Shown here in pieces: positions 45,132 through 53,541 of a stretch of DNA of 64,000 bases. The position numbers were made by a program, and so were the translations under genes. Numbering within the stretch: position 1 is the first letter of the stretch; each line of letters opens with the position of its first letter. Under the pieces are notes generated by a model that saw only the letters and a program-made list of their open reading frames with translations, did no database searches and had not been told where the DNA came from. Where the stretch lies: assembly GCA_026129485.1 (NCBI GenBank), contig JAHCHY010000005.1, forward strand, positions 1 to 64,000, in the 5' to 3' direction. The stretch is from Cyclobacteriaceae bacterium. GTDB lineage: Bacteria > Bacteroidota > Bacteroidia > Cytophagales > Cyclobacteriaceae.

Positions 45132-46136
45132 TTATGGATTTTGCCCGGGACGAATGGATTCGAGCAAATGCGTGGTTACATCATCGGATGTAATCCCTTC
45201 GGCTTCCGCTTTAAAGTTGGTGAGTACACGATGGCGCAGTACGGGATAAGCCACATGACGAATATCCTCCTGCGTAACAGCTAATCTGCCCGACAGCAAT
45301 GCGCGGGCCTTTGCAGTAAGAATCATGGCCTGACCGGCACGCGGGCCTGCTCCCCAACGTACCCAGTCACGTACATATTTTATGGATGTCTCTTTCGGAC
45401 GGGTGGCGCGAACCAGATCGCTCACCCAACCAATCAATTCAGCGTTGATGTGCACTTCGCGCACATAGCGTTGCGCTTCCAGAATTTTATCGCCTTCCAT
45501 TACACGTTCAATACCTGTACCCTTTCGACCTGTTGTGCCGGCAAGAATGGCACGCTCTTCATCGGAAGTTGGATAGTTAACTTTTATATACAATAAAAAC
45601 CGGTCGAGCTGCGCTTCGGGTAACGGAAACGTTCCGGCTTGCTCAATCGGGTTTTGCGTGGCAAGAATAAAGAAAGGCCGGTCCAGCGGATAGGTTACAC
45701 CGCCATAGGTAACTTCAAACTCCTGCATCGCTTCCAGCAAAGCCGACTGTGTTTTGGGTGATGTGCGGTTTATCTCATCGGCCAGGATAATGTTGGCGAA
45801 GATGGGGCCTTTATTGAATTTGAAAACGCGCCTGCCGGTACCGTGATCTTCTTCCAGGATTTCGGTTCCGATAATATCGGTCGGCATCAGGTCGGGCGTA
45901 AACTGGATGCGTTTAAACTTCAGGTCAATGGCTTCGGAAAGCGAACGGATCATTAACGTTTTGGCCAGACCGGGTACACCTTCCAGCAATCCATGTCCGC
46001 CCGCCAGGAATGTGATCAGCAGCTGATCGATGATCTCTTCCTGCCCCACAATGGTTTTGTGAATCTCCTGCTTGAGCTTAGCGAGGCTGGCGATTACTTC
46101 CTGTACGTTTTTTTCTGTGTTTGCTAATTCACTCAT
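45132..46136 (-). CDS. MoxR-family AAA+ ATPase
   Basis: 334 residues. Walker A GVPGLAKT (53-60) and Walker B ILADEINR (Asp120-Glu121) with sensor region ATQNPIEQAGTFPLPEAQ, in part. MoxR ATPases act as chaperones that mature partner proteins of the DUF58/BatA type. It is the first of five genes on the minus strand that run MoxR, DUF58, BatA-like, DUF4175-like and GATase-like, packed with overlaps of 1-8 bp or gaps of 3 bp, so they form one operon. Confidence 0.93.
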   Translation of the reverse strand: MSELANTEKNVQEVIASLAKLKQEIHKTIVGQEEIIDQLLITFLAGGHGLLEGVPGLAKTLMIRSLSEAIDLKFKRIQFTPDLMPTDIIGTEILEEDHGTGRRVFKFNKGPIFANIILADEINRTSPKTQSALLEAMQEFEVTYGGVTYPLDRPFFILATQNPIEQAGTFPLPEAQLDRFLLYIKVNYPTSDEERAILAGTTGRKGTGIERVMEGDKILEAQRYVREVHINAELIGWVSDLVRATRPKETSIKYVRDWVRWGAGPRAGQAMILTAKARALLSGRLAVTQEDIRHVAYPVLRHRVLTNFKAEAEGITSDDVTTHLLESIRPGQNP

Positions 46137-46154
46137 TTCAGTTAATCGTTATCT

Positions 46155-46222
46155 GTTGATAGTTAATAGTTGATTATCCGTTGATGTTTCCCACGAGTAA
46201 CGGATAACGATTAACTATCAAC
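46155..46222. repeat. Inverted repeat between the DUF4159 and MoxR genes
   Basis: Left arm GTTGATAGTTAAT...TTATCCGTT pairs with AACGGATAACGATTAACTATCAAC read as its complement, around a 16-nt centre. The right arm overlaps the last codons of the DUF4159 gene. A spare GTTAATCGTTATC precedes it. It is a hairpin-forming intergenic element, possibly RNA-stabilising. Confidence 0.7.
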
Positions 46223-46847
46223 TCGTTAATGCGTACATTACAATATTCACGCTAAAGCGTGTGTTATCTATTTTATAAAACCGTTTGTTGCGAAAATCAT
46301 AATCCCATTCGCAGCCGTAATCTTTGTTGCTGTATAAAACGCCAATCCGGTTTTTAATTTCTATTGCCTTTAAATAATCATGCACAATATCATCGCCCCA
46401 GCCGTTTAGTTCCTGTGCCGTAGTGGGCGGGCCATCGAACTTAAAGAAGGCTGAATAAAGCGGATGGTTATTGGAGATTTTTTTAAGCGCGCCATTGCCA
46501 AAAGTACGATCCATTTCTGCCTCGAATGATTTGGCAAAAAGCCCGTCTATGTCGTGGTTGCAATCATCTGCAAACACAAAGCCCCCATTATCCACATACT
46601 TCTTAAAATTCTCGCGCTCCTGTGCCGTAAACTCTACCAGCTTATGGCCGCTGAGATAGCAAAACGGGCAACGAAAAATTTCATCGCTGGAAAGCGGAAC
46701 AATATTTTCGTTTGTATCGATCTTTAGCGTGGTGTACTCAATAAGTGAGTTAAGCACATTTACGGGCATGCGCTGATCCACATCCCAATCGCCCGATTCG
46801 TACTGCAATCGCGTAAAGAAAAACTTGTTGCCCGGCCCCGGTTTCAT
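46218..46847 (-). CDS. DUF4159 protein
   Basis: 209 residues. The N-terminal block FFFTRLQYESGDWDVDQRMP and the following LNSLIEYTT are the DUF4159 hallmark. The body resembles a class I glutamine-amidotransferase-like fold (YVDNGGFVFADDCNHD, in part). No signal peptide is seen at the chosen start, unlike some relatives. It lies 81 bp upstream of the MoxR gene on the same strand and is a usual member of this cluster; function unknown. Confidence 0.88.
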   Translation of the reverse strand: MKPGPGNKFFFTRLQYESGDWDVDQRMPVNVLNSLIEYTTLKIDTNENIVPLSSDEIFRCPFCYLSGHKLVEFTAQERENFKKYVDNGGFVFADDCNHDIDGLFAKSFEAEMDRTFGNGALKKISNNHPLYSAFFKFDGPPTTAQELNGWGDDIVHDYLKAIEIKNRIGVLYSNKDYGCEWDYDFRNKRFYKIDNTRFSVNIVMYALTS

Positions 46848-46947
46848 AACAAAATCTCAATCTGCAAGTTTGGATTTTATACGATCAGATATTTAACTCC
46901 GGGCTGACATTTATATGAGCGGAAGAAAATGCTTCGCCCCATAAAAA

Positions 46948-46980
46948 ACAAAACCCCGAAATCGGTTCCGGGATTTGTTT
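46948..46980 (-). terminator. Terminator-like hairpin after the PmbA gene
   Basis: Imperfect stem CCCCGAA/TTCCGGG with ACAAA/TTTGT outer pairs and A/T-rich flanks. It lies about 80 bp downstream of the PmbA stop (minus strand) and just past palindromic repeat copy B. Confidence 0.55.
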
Positions 46981-46988
46981 AAAAATTC

Positions 46989-47056
46989 AAACCACAGGTA
47001 CATAGAACACATAGTATGTGCAAACCCTATGTGTTCTATGTACTTATGCGGTTAAA
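46989..47056. repeat. Intergenic palindromic repeat, copy B of three
   Basis: Arms ACATAGAACACATAG and CTATGTGTTCTATGT with the outer AACCACAGGT and ACTTATGCGGTT, ending 2 bp before the stop of the PmbA gene. It belongs to the same family as the elements at 27340 and 50279. Confidence 0.85.
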
Positions 47057-47058
47057 AA

Positions 47059-48393
47059 TCACACCGCATCCGATAAGCTGGAGAATGTAAAATCTCTCAC
47101 TTTCAGTGGCGGCAACAGGTAGTTCTGGTTAGATTCCACACTAACCGTACGCTCTACTTTACCCAGCTCTTCGAGGTTGTTAAGCATGATGATCGGGCTT
47201 TCGTTAAACCGGAAGTTTTTGACGGGGTATTGAATCTTGCCATTCTCGATATAAAAAGTACCATCGCGCGTAAGGCCGGTCAGCAACAAGCTTTGCGGAT
47301 CTACATCGCGGATGTACCAAAGGCGTGTTACCAATACGCCTTTTTTAGTACCTGCTATCAGCTCTTCCAATGATCTGGTACCCCCTTCCATAATGGCTGC
47401 ATCCGGGCCGGGTACTGCTTTTACACCTTTCTTCTCTGCCCAGTATCTTGAATAGGAAAGGTTTTTGATCACGCCTTTTTCTATCCACGAGATTTTTTCC
47501 TGCGGCCGCCCATCACCGTTCCACGTGCTGGTGGGTAAATCAGGATTCAGAGGATCGGAATAAATATTAACCCGTTCATCAACCAATTTTTCTCCCTGCC
47601 GCGTACCACCGCCTGCCTTGCTTAAAAAGCTTCGGCCTTCATCAGCCTGCCGTGCATCCAACCGGAAGAAGATGTTTTCCAGCAAAACAGCCACGGCTGC
47701 CGGTTCAAGAATTACGGTGTACTTGCCGGGCTCAATAGCTCGCGCCTTTACGGATTTGATGGCTTTCTCCGTAGCAATCTGCGTGGCCTTCTTTGTATCA
47801 AGTTTAATAATATCATTGTAGCCACGTGTAGCATAACCCGAGCCGGTTCCGTCTTTTGTGCGCACCGTTACCGAAAAGTTTGTATTGGTTGACGTGTTGT
47901 ACGCAAACAATCCTTTTGAGTTCATCATCGCGGCAAACCCAGCATTGTCTTCCAGAAAACCGGCAGCCTCAGCGCCTGCATCTTTCGCTACCTTAATGCT
48001 TTGCTCAACCAAATCCGATCTAAGCTTGGGCGTAATAGCCGCTGTTGCGGGAATATAGGTTTTTGCTTCGGCATACGTTTGCGGGCCGAGGAAAGGAACG
48101 TACTCCGGGTTTTCAGGAGCTAACCGCGCTAACTCTTCCGAACGCTCCACTACCTTTTTCAGCGAGGCATCATCAAATTCGTTAATGGTGGCAATACCTA
48201 ACTTCTTGCCGAATGCAGAAGAAACTACCAACTGGTGCTGGCTTACTCTTCCGCTGGTACTAACGGCATTGCGCGCATAACGAATATTACCACTATCGTT
48301 ACCGCTCAGATTTACTTCGCATTCGTCTGCCTTTGAATAGCTCAGCACTTTTTTCAATAAAGCCTGGGCTTCGTCTTTGCTCATGATGGGCAT
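47059..48393 (-). CDS. pmbA: PmbA/TldE-family protein 1
   Basis: 444 residues. PmbA partner of a TldD metalloprotease; in E. coli the pair matures microcin B17 and degrades CcdA. No HExxxH motif occurs here, as expected of PmbA. The N-terminal stretch NIRYARNAVSTSGR and the C-terminal GLTRDGTFYIENGKI mark the family. There is no signal peptide, while its TldD partner has one. The start is one base after the TldD stop, so the two are coupled. It shares the pattern with the paralogue at 50353. Confidence 0.9.
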   Translation of the reverse strand: MPIMSKDEAQALLKKVLSYSKADECEVNLSGNDSGNIRYARNAVSTSGRVSQHQLVVSSAFGKKLGIATINEFDDASLKKVVERSEELARLAPENPEYVPFLGPQTYAEAKTYIPATAAITPKLRSDLVEQSIKVAKDAGAEAAGFLEDNAGFAAMMNSKGLFAYNTSTNTNFSVTVRTKDGTGSGYATRGYNDIIKLDTKKATQIATEKAIKSVKARAIEPGKYTVILEPAAVAVLLENIFFRLDARQADEGRSFLSKAGGGTRQGEKLVDERVNIYSDPLNPDLPTSTWNGDGRPQEKISWIEKGVIKNLSYSRYWAEKKGVKAVPGPDAAIMEGGTRSLEELIAGTKKGVLVTRLWYIRDVDPQSLLLTGLTRDGTFYIENGKIQYPVKNFRFNESPIIMLNNLEELGKVERTVSVESNQNYLLPPLKVRDFTFSSLSDAV

Positions 48394-48394
48394 A

Positions 48395-50032
48395 TTATCC
48401 TATGTTTCGTGCTGTGTTAATTACGTTTACTCCATTAAAGCGGGCTGTTGAAGACCCGTGCGATACGGCATTGCTTTGCGGTGGCTGTCCTTTGCCATCG
48501 CCAAATGCACCACCCAAGCGATAATCATTTGCCCCTGCAATAGCCACGCACGAGTTCCAGAATTCCTGCGAGTTTGCCTGGTAGGCTACATCTTTCAGCA
48601 TACCGGCAATCTTTCCGTTCTTTATTTCATAAAACAACTGGCCGCCAAACTGGAAGTTGTACCGCTGCTGATCGATCGAGAACGAGCCATCGCCAATAAT
48701 GTAAATTCCTTTCTCCACATCTTTGATAAGGTCGTTTACGCTCTTGCCATCTTTACCCGGCTGCAGCGATACATTAGGCATACGTTGAAACTGCACGCTG
48801 CTCCAGCTATCGGCATAGCAGCAACCTTGCGATGCATTGAGCCCAAGTATGTGGGCCTGGTCGCGTATGGTTTGATAGTTCACCAGGATGCCATCTTTGA
48901 TAATATCCCATCGTCCGCATTGAACGCCTTCATCATCGTAGCCCACAGCGCCCAGCGAACCAACTTCGGTTTTGTCGGCCACCATGTTTACGATTTTACT
49001 TCCGTATTGAAATTTCTTCGACTCCCATTTATCGAGCGTAAGGAAACTGGTGCCTGCAAAGTTGGCTTCGTAACCCAACACCCGATCGAGCTCGGTCGGG
49101 TGGCCGGTTGATTCGTGAATGGTAAGCCACAGGTGCGAAGGATCAAGAACCAGGTCGTACTTACCGGCTTCCACCGATTTTGCTTTGATCTTTTCTCCGG
49201 CCTGTGCTCCGCCTGCCTTGGCGTCTTCCAGCATATCGTACCGGCCTTTATAAAGCGTGGTTACGCTTTGAATTTTGTCCTGCGGCCGAACATCTAAGTA
49301 TTCGTACCCCATGCCCATTGGCGCGCTCAGCGAATTGCGCGTTTCAAATTTGCCGGTGGCTGCATCGATCTTGGTAATAAAAAATGCCGGCCATATACGG
49401 TGAATATCCTGATCGATGTACGAACCATCGGTTGATGCAAAATACTTCTGCTCATTCACCATGAACAATAATGAAGTGATGTAGTTGGCACCGCTTTGCA
49501 TGGCTGCGCTGTTTACACCTAACAGCAAATCAACTTTTTCTTTCATCGGAACTCCAAAGGCATTCTTCTGAATGGGCGCTTTCCAGCTTACTTCACCATA
49601 GCCCTTTTGGGGCGCCAGACGGACGGGCTCCGTTAACAGGCGTGAGTTTTCTTTGGCAATAGCTACCGCCAGCTCGGCTGCTTTGGCAATGCTGTCGTTA
49701 TCCAGCTTATCGGTAGCTGCGAAACCCCAGCTTCCGTTAGCGATAACACGAACGCCCATACCGTACGACTCGGTGTTCACAATGTTCTGCACCTTGTCTT
49801 CGCGGGTAACCACAAACTGGTTGAGGTACCTGCCGATGCGCACATCGGTATAGGTAGCTCCCTTGCTTCGTGCCGCATTAAGGGCGACATCGGCCATGCG
49901 CTTTTTGAGCGCAACATCCACCGGCTCCAGCGCTTTGGCCGGATCGATGGGATTTCCGATTACCGGAATGGCGGGAATCATAGATGCTGCCGCACCCATG
50001 CCCGTGAGGTAAATAAAATCTCTTCGTTTCAT
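48395..50032 (-). CDS. tldD: TldD-family metalloprotease 1 with twin-arginine signal peptide
   Basis: 545 residues. The zinc motif HESTGH (His306, Glu307, His311) is intact. The N-terminus MKRRDFIYLTGMGAAASMIP is a twin-arginine signal with a hydrophobic core, so the protein is probably exported folded. E. coli TldD is cytoplasmic and has no such signal. It is coupled to PmbA 1 downstream and separated from the second set upstream by a terminator and repeat. Confidence 0.9.
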   Translation of the reverse strand: MKRRDFIYLTGMGAAASMIPAIPVIGNPIDPAKALEPVDVALKKRMADVALNAARSKGATYTDVRIGRYLNQFVVTREDKVQNIVNTESYGMGVRVIANGSWGFAATDKLDNDSIAKAAELAVAIAKENSRLLTEPVRLAPQKGYGEVSWKAPIQKNAFGVPMKEKVDLLLGVNSAAMQSGANYITSLLFMVNEQKYFASTDGSYIDQDIHRIWPAFFITKIDAATGKFETRNSLSAPMGMGYEYLDVRPQDKIQSVTTLYKGRYDMLEDAKAGGAQAGEKIKAKSVEAGKYDLVLDPSHLWLTIHESTGHPTELDRVLGYEANFAGTSFLTLDKWESKKFQYGSKIVNMVADKTEVGSLGAVGYDDEGVQCGRWDIIKDGILVNYQTIRDQAHILGLNASQGCCYADSWSSVQFQRMPNVSLQPGKDGKSVNDLIKDVEKGIYIIGDGSFSIDQQRYNFQFGGQLFYEIKNGKIAGMLKDVAYQANSQEFWNSCVAIAGANDYRLGGAFGDGKGQPPQSNAVSHGSSTARFNGVNVINTARNIG

Positions 50033-50233
50033 GTGTTAATATTTATTTTTTATGGTCACATGGAATTCGCAGGCAGATTAACATCCCGGTAGGTATAGTG
50101 CCCTTTATGCTCATTTCAAGTGAGTAGAAGTTTACATGATCTGGTTAATGACGAGCTAAACCCTCAAAAGGTTATCCCCCTAAATAGGGTATTTTGATGA
50201 TCGGTTCAAAATGAATGTCCGGTTTTGAAACAA
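50033..50233. other. Promoter-side spacer of the TldD 1 gene
   Basis: About 200 bp with no gene. A small CCCTA-AA-TAGGG hairpin near 50178 is the only visible structure. I find no convincing promoter match on the minus strand; one must exist here if the terminator at 50234 is effective. Confidence 0.4.
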
Positions 50234-50264
50234 AAAAGCCGTCCCGAAATCAAAGACGGCTTTT
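50234..50264 (-). terminator. Intrinsic terminator after PmbA 2
   Basis: Perfect AAAAGCCGTC/GACGGCTTTT stem with an 11-nt loop and a T-run on the minus strand. It lies about 90 bp after the PmbA 2 stop and separates the two TldD/PmbA units. Confidence 0.85.
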
Positions 50265-50278
50265 AATCAGGTGCAGAA

Positions 50279-50349
50279 TAAACCACATAGGCACATAGAA
50301 CACATAGCTTGTTCCAAACTCTATGTGCGCTATGTTTCTATGCGGTTAA
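50279..50349. repeat. Intergenic palindromic repeat, copy C of three
   Basis: Arms of the type AACCACATAGGCACATAGAA and TATGTTTCTATGCGGTT, ending 4 bp before the stop of PmbA 2. Same family as the elements at 27340 and 46989. Confidence 0.85.
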
Positions 50350-50352
50350 AAA

Positions 50353-51699
50353 TTACACCGCATCCGATAAGCTGGTGAAGGTAAAGTCGCGGATTTTCAT
50401 AGCCGGAACCAATGCGCTGCCACCACCACCGGGCCCGCCTCCACTGGCCACACGCATCTGCTTGCCCAGTGTTTCCAGGTTGTTCAGCATGATAATCGGG
50501 CTTTCGTTGAAGCGGAAGTTTTTAATCGGATGTTTGATCTTCCCGTTTTCGATGTAGAAAGTTCCATCGCGCGTAAGGCCGGTGTACAATAGTGTTTGCG
50601 GATCAACCGCACGGATATACCAGAAGCGGGTTACCAATACACCTTTTTTCGTGTCTTTGATCATATCTTCAATAGAAGCGCTGCCACCTTCCATTATTCT
50701 GTTTCCGGGAAAGGGCGTAGGCTCAACTCCTTTCTGCTGCGCCCAGTAGCGATCGTAAAAAAGATTAGACACTACTCCATTCTTGATCAGATCCATTCGC
50801 TTACGCGGCAACCCCCCGGCCTGGTTAGCTGTGGGAACTTCTTCATTCCACGGATCGGTATAGATGTTTACACGCTCATCCACAAGCTTTTCGCCCAGCT
50901 TGGTGCCGCCACCTTTTTTGGAAAGAAAGCTGCGGCCTTCATCAGCCTGCCGCGCATTGAAGTTGAGCATCAGCCCGAGTAAATCGGCTGCTGCGTTTGG
51001 CTCAAGAATCACGGTGTATTTGCCCGGCTCAATCGCTTTTGCATTACGCGATTGCAACGCTTTTTCGATAGCGATCTGCGAAGCTTCTGCCGTGTTAAGC
51101 TTGCTTACATCGTTAAAGTTACGGGCCACCCAACCCGAACCGGTGCCATCATTGTCGTTGGTGCGCATGGTAACGGTAAAGTTTACACCGGTAGCCTGGC
51201 TGTAGGTAAACAATCCCTTGCTGTTCATCTGCGCATTAAAGCCCCGGTTGTCTTCGAGGTAGCCTGCTGCCGTAATGTTCTTTTTGGTAGCCGGACCGAT
51301 GCTATCCGCAGCAGCCTGCGCGCGATATTCCGGTGTGATCTTCGAAGTGGCTTCAACAAAGGTTTTTGTTTCCGGGCCATAAGTCTGCGGATCGAGCGGC
51401 CCCATAAACTCGGGATTTTCGGGGGCAAGCTTTGCTAACTCTTCTGCACGCCTCACCACTTTTTCAAGCGAGGCCTCATCAAACTCGTTAATCGTAGCTG
51501 AGCCGGATTTCTTGCCGAAATTAACACTCACGCCAAGGCTTATATTGCTGTCTTCGCCCGCTGTGGATACACTGTTTCGCGCATAGCGGATATTGCCGCT
51601 GTCATTGCCTCCCAGGCCAGCCTCTATACCATCGGCCTTGGAAAAGCCTACCACTTTTTCCAAAATCCTTTTTGCTTCTTCTTTTGAAAGTATAGCCAT
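50353..51699 (-). CDS. pmbA: PmbA/TldE-family protein 2
   Basis: 448 residues, similar throughout to PmbA 1 (NIRYARNSVSTAG, ARQADEGRSFLSK, GLTRDGTFYIENGKI). It has no zinc motif and no signal peptide. A Gly-rich loop GGGPGGGG near the C-terminus is the main difference from PmbA 1. It follows two TldD genes on the minus strand and ends in a repeat and a terminator. Confidence 0.9.
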   Translation of the reverse strand: MAILSKEEAKRILEKVVGFSKADGIEAGLGGNDSGNIRYARNSVSTAGEDSNISLGVSVNFGKKSGSATINEFDEASLEKVVRRAEELAKLAPENPEFMGPLDPQTYGPETKTFVEATSKITPEYRAQAAADSIGPATKKNITAAGYLEDNRGFNAQMNSKGLFTYSQATGVNFTVTMRTNDNDGTGSGWVARNFNDVSKLNTAEASQIAIEKALQSRNAKAIEPGKYTVILEPNAAADLLGLMLNFNARQADEGRSFLSKKGGGTKLGEKLVDERVNIYTDPWNEEVPTANQAGGLPRKRMDLIKNGVVSNLFYDRYWAQQKGVEPTPFPGNRIMEGGSASIEDMIKDTKKGVLVTRFWYIRAVDPQTLLYTGLTRDGTFYIENGKIKHPIKNFRFNESPIIMLNNLETLGKQMRVASGGGPGGGGSALVPAMKIRDFTFTSLSDAV

Positions 51700-51702
51700 A
51701 GT

Positions 51703-51819
51703 TAATTCAAGATTTAAGATTCAAAATTTTTTAATTCGGGTTTCATTCTAATCACGCTATTTTAAAAATTCATTATCTCGGATTCCATTTTGAATTTTAA
51801 ATCCGAAATTTTTGAATTA
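51703..51819. repeat. AT-rich inverted repeat between TldD 2 and PmbA 2, copy 1
   Basis: Left arm AATTCAAGATTTAAGATTCA with AAAATTTTTTAATTC matches the complement of TTTTGAATTTTAAATC and TTTTTGAATTA on the right. A second, shorter copy lies at 53460. Confidence 0.65.
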
Positions 51820-53457
51820 TATGGTTCTTCCTGTATTAATCACATTTACCCCGTTAAACCGTGTTGTAGCCGAGCCGTGCGATACGGAGTTCGACTGGCT
51901 GGGCTGCCCCTTACCATCGCTGAAGGCTCCATTCAACCGGTAATCGCGCTCATCGCAAATAGCCACGCACGAGTTCCAGAACTCTTGTGTGTTGGCCTGG
52001 TAGGCTACGTCTTTCAGCATACCGGCAATCTTGCCTCCTTTAATTTCAAAGAAGAGTATTCCTCCAAACTGGAAGTTGTACCGTTGCTGGTCGATTGAGA
52101 ATGAGCCGTCCTTTACAATGTAGATACCCTTATCTACACCACTGATCATTTGCTCGGGCGTAAGCTGCTGCTTGCCCGGTTGTAATGATACGTTAGGCAT
52201 ACGCTGGAACTGCACATCGCCCCATCCTTGCGAATAGCTGCAACCGTGCGATTCGTTCTGGCCCAGAATACTTACCTGGTCGCGCGTGGCCTGGTAGTTC
52301 ACCAATATACCGTCTTTAATCAGATCCCATTTTTTGCACTTCACGCCTTCATCATCATAACCTACATTGCCCAGCGAGCCTACTTGCGTTTTATCGGCAA
52401 CAAAGTTTACGATATCGCTACCGAACTTAAACTTCTTCGATTGCCATTTATCGAATGTAAGGAAACTGGTTCCGGCATAGTTGGCTTCGTAGCCTAAAAC
52501 ACGATCCAGCTCGGTAGGGTGGCCAACCGATTCGTGGATGGTCAGCCACATGTGTGATGGCTCCAATACCAGATCATACTTGCCGGGCTCTACCGATTTG
52601 GCTGCAATCATTTCCTTGGCCTGTTCGGCAGCCATCGTGGCATCTTCTATTATATCGTACGATTTATTGTAGAGTATAATACCCCCCGGCCCCTGAATTT
52701 TGTCTTCTGCTTTTCCATCTAAGTATTCATAACCCATACCTACCGGTGCGCTGAATGCAGAGCGTGTTTTAAACGAGCCCGACTGCCTGTCCACCATAGA
52801 AACGGTAAAGCCTGGCTGAAAGCGATATACATCCTGATCGATGTACGAGCCTTCGCTGGAAGCAAAGTATTTTTGCTCGTTGATCAAGAACATCTGGCTG
52901 TTTACAAAGCTGGCTCCTTTCTCCAATGCTTTGGCATTGGCCGCAAGCAATAAATCTACCTTATCTTTAACCGGAACCTCAAATGCATTTTTTACAATCG
53001 GTGTTTTCCAGCTCACTTCTCCATAAGATGGATTAGGCGCCAGCTTAACCGGCTCCTTCTGAAATTTTGAATTTGCTTTTGCAATGGCTACCGCTCTTGC
53101 TGTTACTTTCTTTATTTCATCTGCTGTTACCAGATTGGTAGCTGCAAACCCCCAGGTGCCATTGGCAATTACCCGAATACCAATACCAAATGACTCGGTA
53201 TTGGTTACACCCTGTACGCGCCTTTCGCGTGTAGTAACAAACTGGTTCAGGTAGCGGCCAATGCGCACATCGGTATAGGTAGCGCCTAACGACTTAGCCG
53301 TGTTCAGCGCAATATCGGCAAGCTGCTTCTTTTGCTCTACATCCATGATGGGCGTTAGCAGCCCGGCCAGGTCTACCTCGTGGCCAAAGCCTGAAAACGG
53401 AAGCATCATTGCCCCCGCGCTCAGCCCGGCCATGTGAATAAAATCCCTTCTCTTCAT
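51817..53457 (-). CDS. tldD: TldD-family metalloprotease 2 with twin-arginine signal peptide
   Basis: 546 residues. Zinc motif HESVGH (His308, Glu309, His313) is intact. The N-terminus MKRRDFIHMAGLSAGAMMLP is a twin-arginine signal. A DERDYRLNGAF stretch occurs near the C-terminus where TldD 1 has a shorter counterpart. It lies 84 bp after TldD 3 and is joined to PmbA 2 by an AT-rich inverted repeat. It is more like TldD 3 than TldD 1 by eye. Confidence 0.9.
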   Translation of the reverse strand: MKRRDFIHMAGLSAGAMMLPFSGFGHEVDLAGLLTPIMDVEQKKQLADIALNTAKSLGATYTDVRIGRYLNQFVTTRERRVQGVTNTESFGIGIRVIANGTWGFAATNLVTADEIKKVTARAVAIAKANSKFQKEPVKLAPNPSYGEVSWKTPIVKNAFEVPVKDKVDLLLAANAKALEKGASFVNSQMFLINEQKYFASSEGSYIDQDVYRFQPGFTVSMVDRQSGSFKTRSAFSAPVGMGYEYLDGKAEDKIQGPGGIILYNKSYDIIEDATMAAEQAKEMIAAKSVEPGKYDLVLEPSHMWLTIHESVGHPTELDRVLGYEANYAGTSFLTFDKWQSKKFKFGSDIVNFVADKTQVGSLGNVGYDDEGVKCKKWDLIKDGILVNYQATRDQVSILGQNESHGCSYSQGWGDVQFQRMPNVSLQPGKQQLTPEQMISGVDKGIYIVKDGSFSIDQQRYNFQFGGILFFEIKGGKIAGMLKDVAYQANTQEFWNSCVAICDERDYRLNGAFSDGKGQPSQSNSVSHGSATTRFNGVNVINTGRTI

Positions 53458-53459
53458 AT

Positions 53460-53540
53460 TAATTCAACATTTAAAGTTCAAGATTCAAAACCGTTTTTCA
53501 CTTGTGTCGGATTCATTTTGAATTTTAAATCCGGAATTAA
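53460..53540. repeat. AT-rich inverted repeat between TldD 3 and TldD 2, copy 2
   Basis: Shares TTAATTCAA...ATTTAAAGTTCAAGATTCAAAA with the copy at 51703, and its right arm reads TTTTGAATTTTAAATCCGG. It fills the 84-bp spacer, so the two spacers derive from one duplicated element. Confidence 0.65.
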
Positions 53541-53541
53541 A

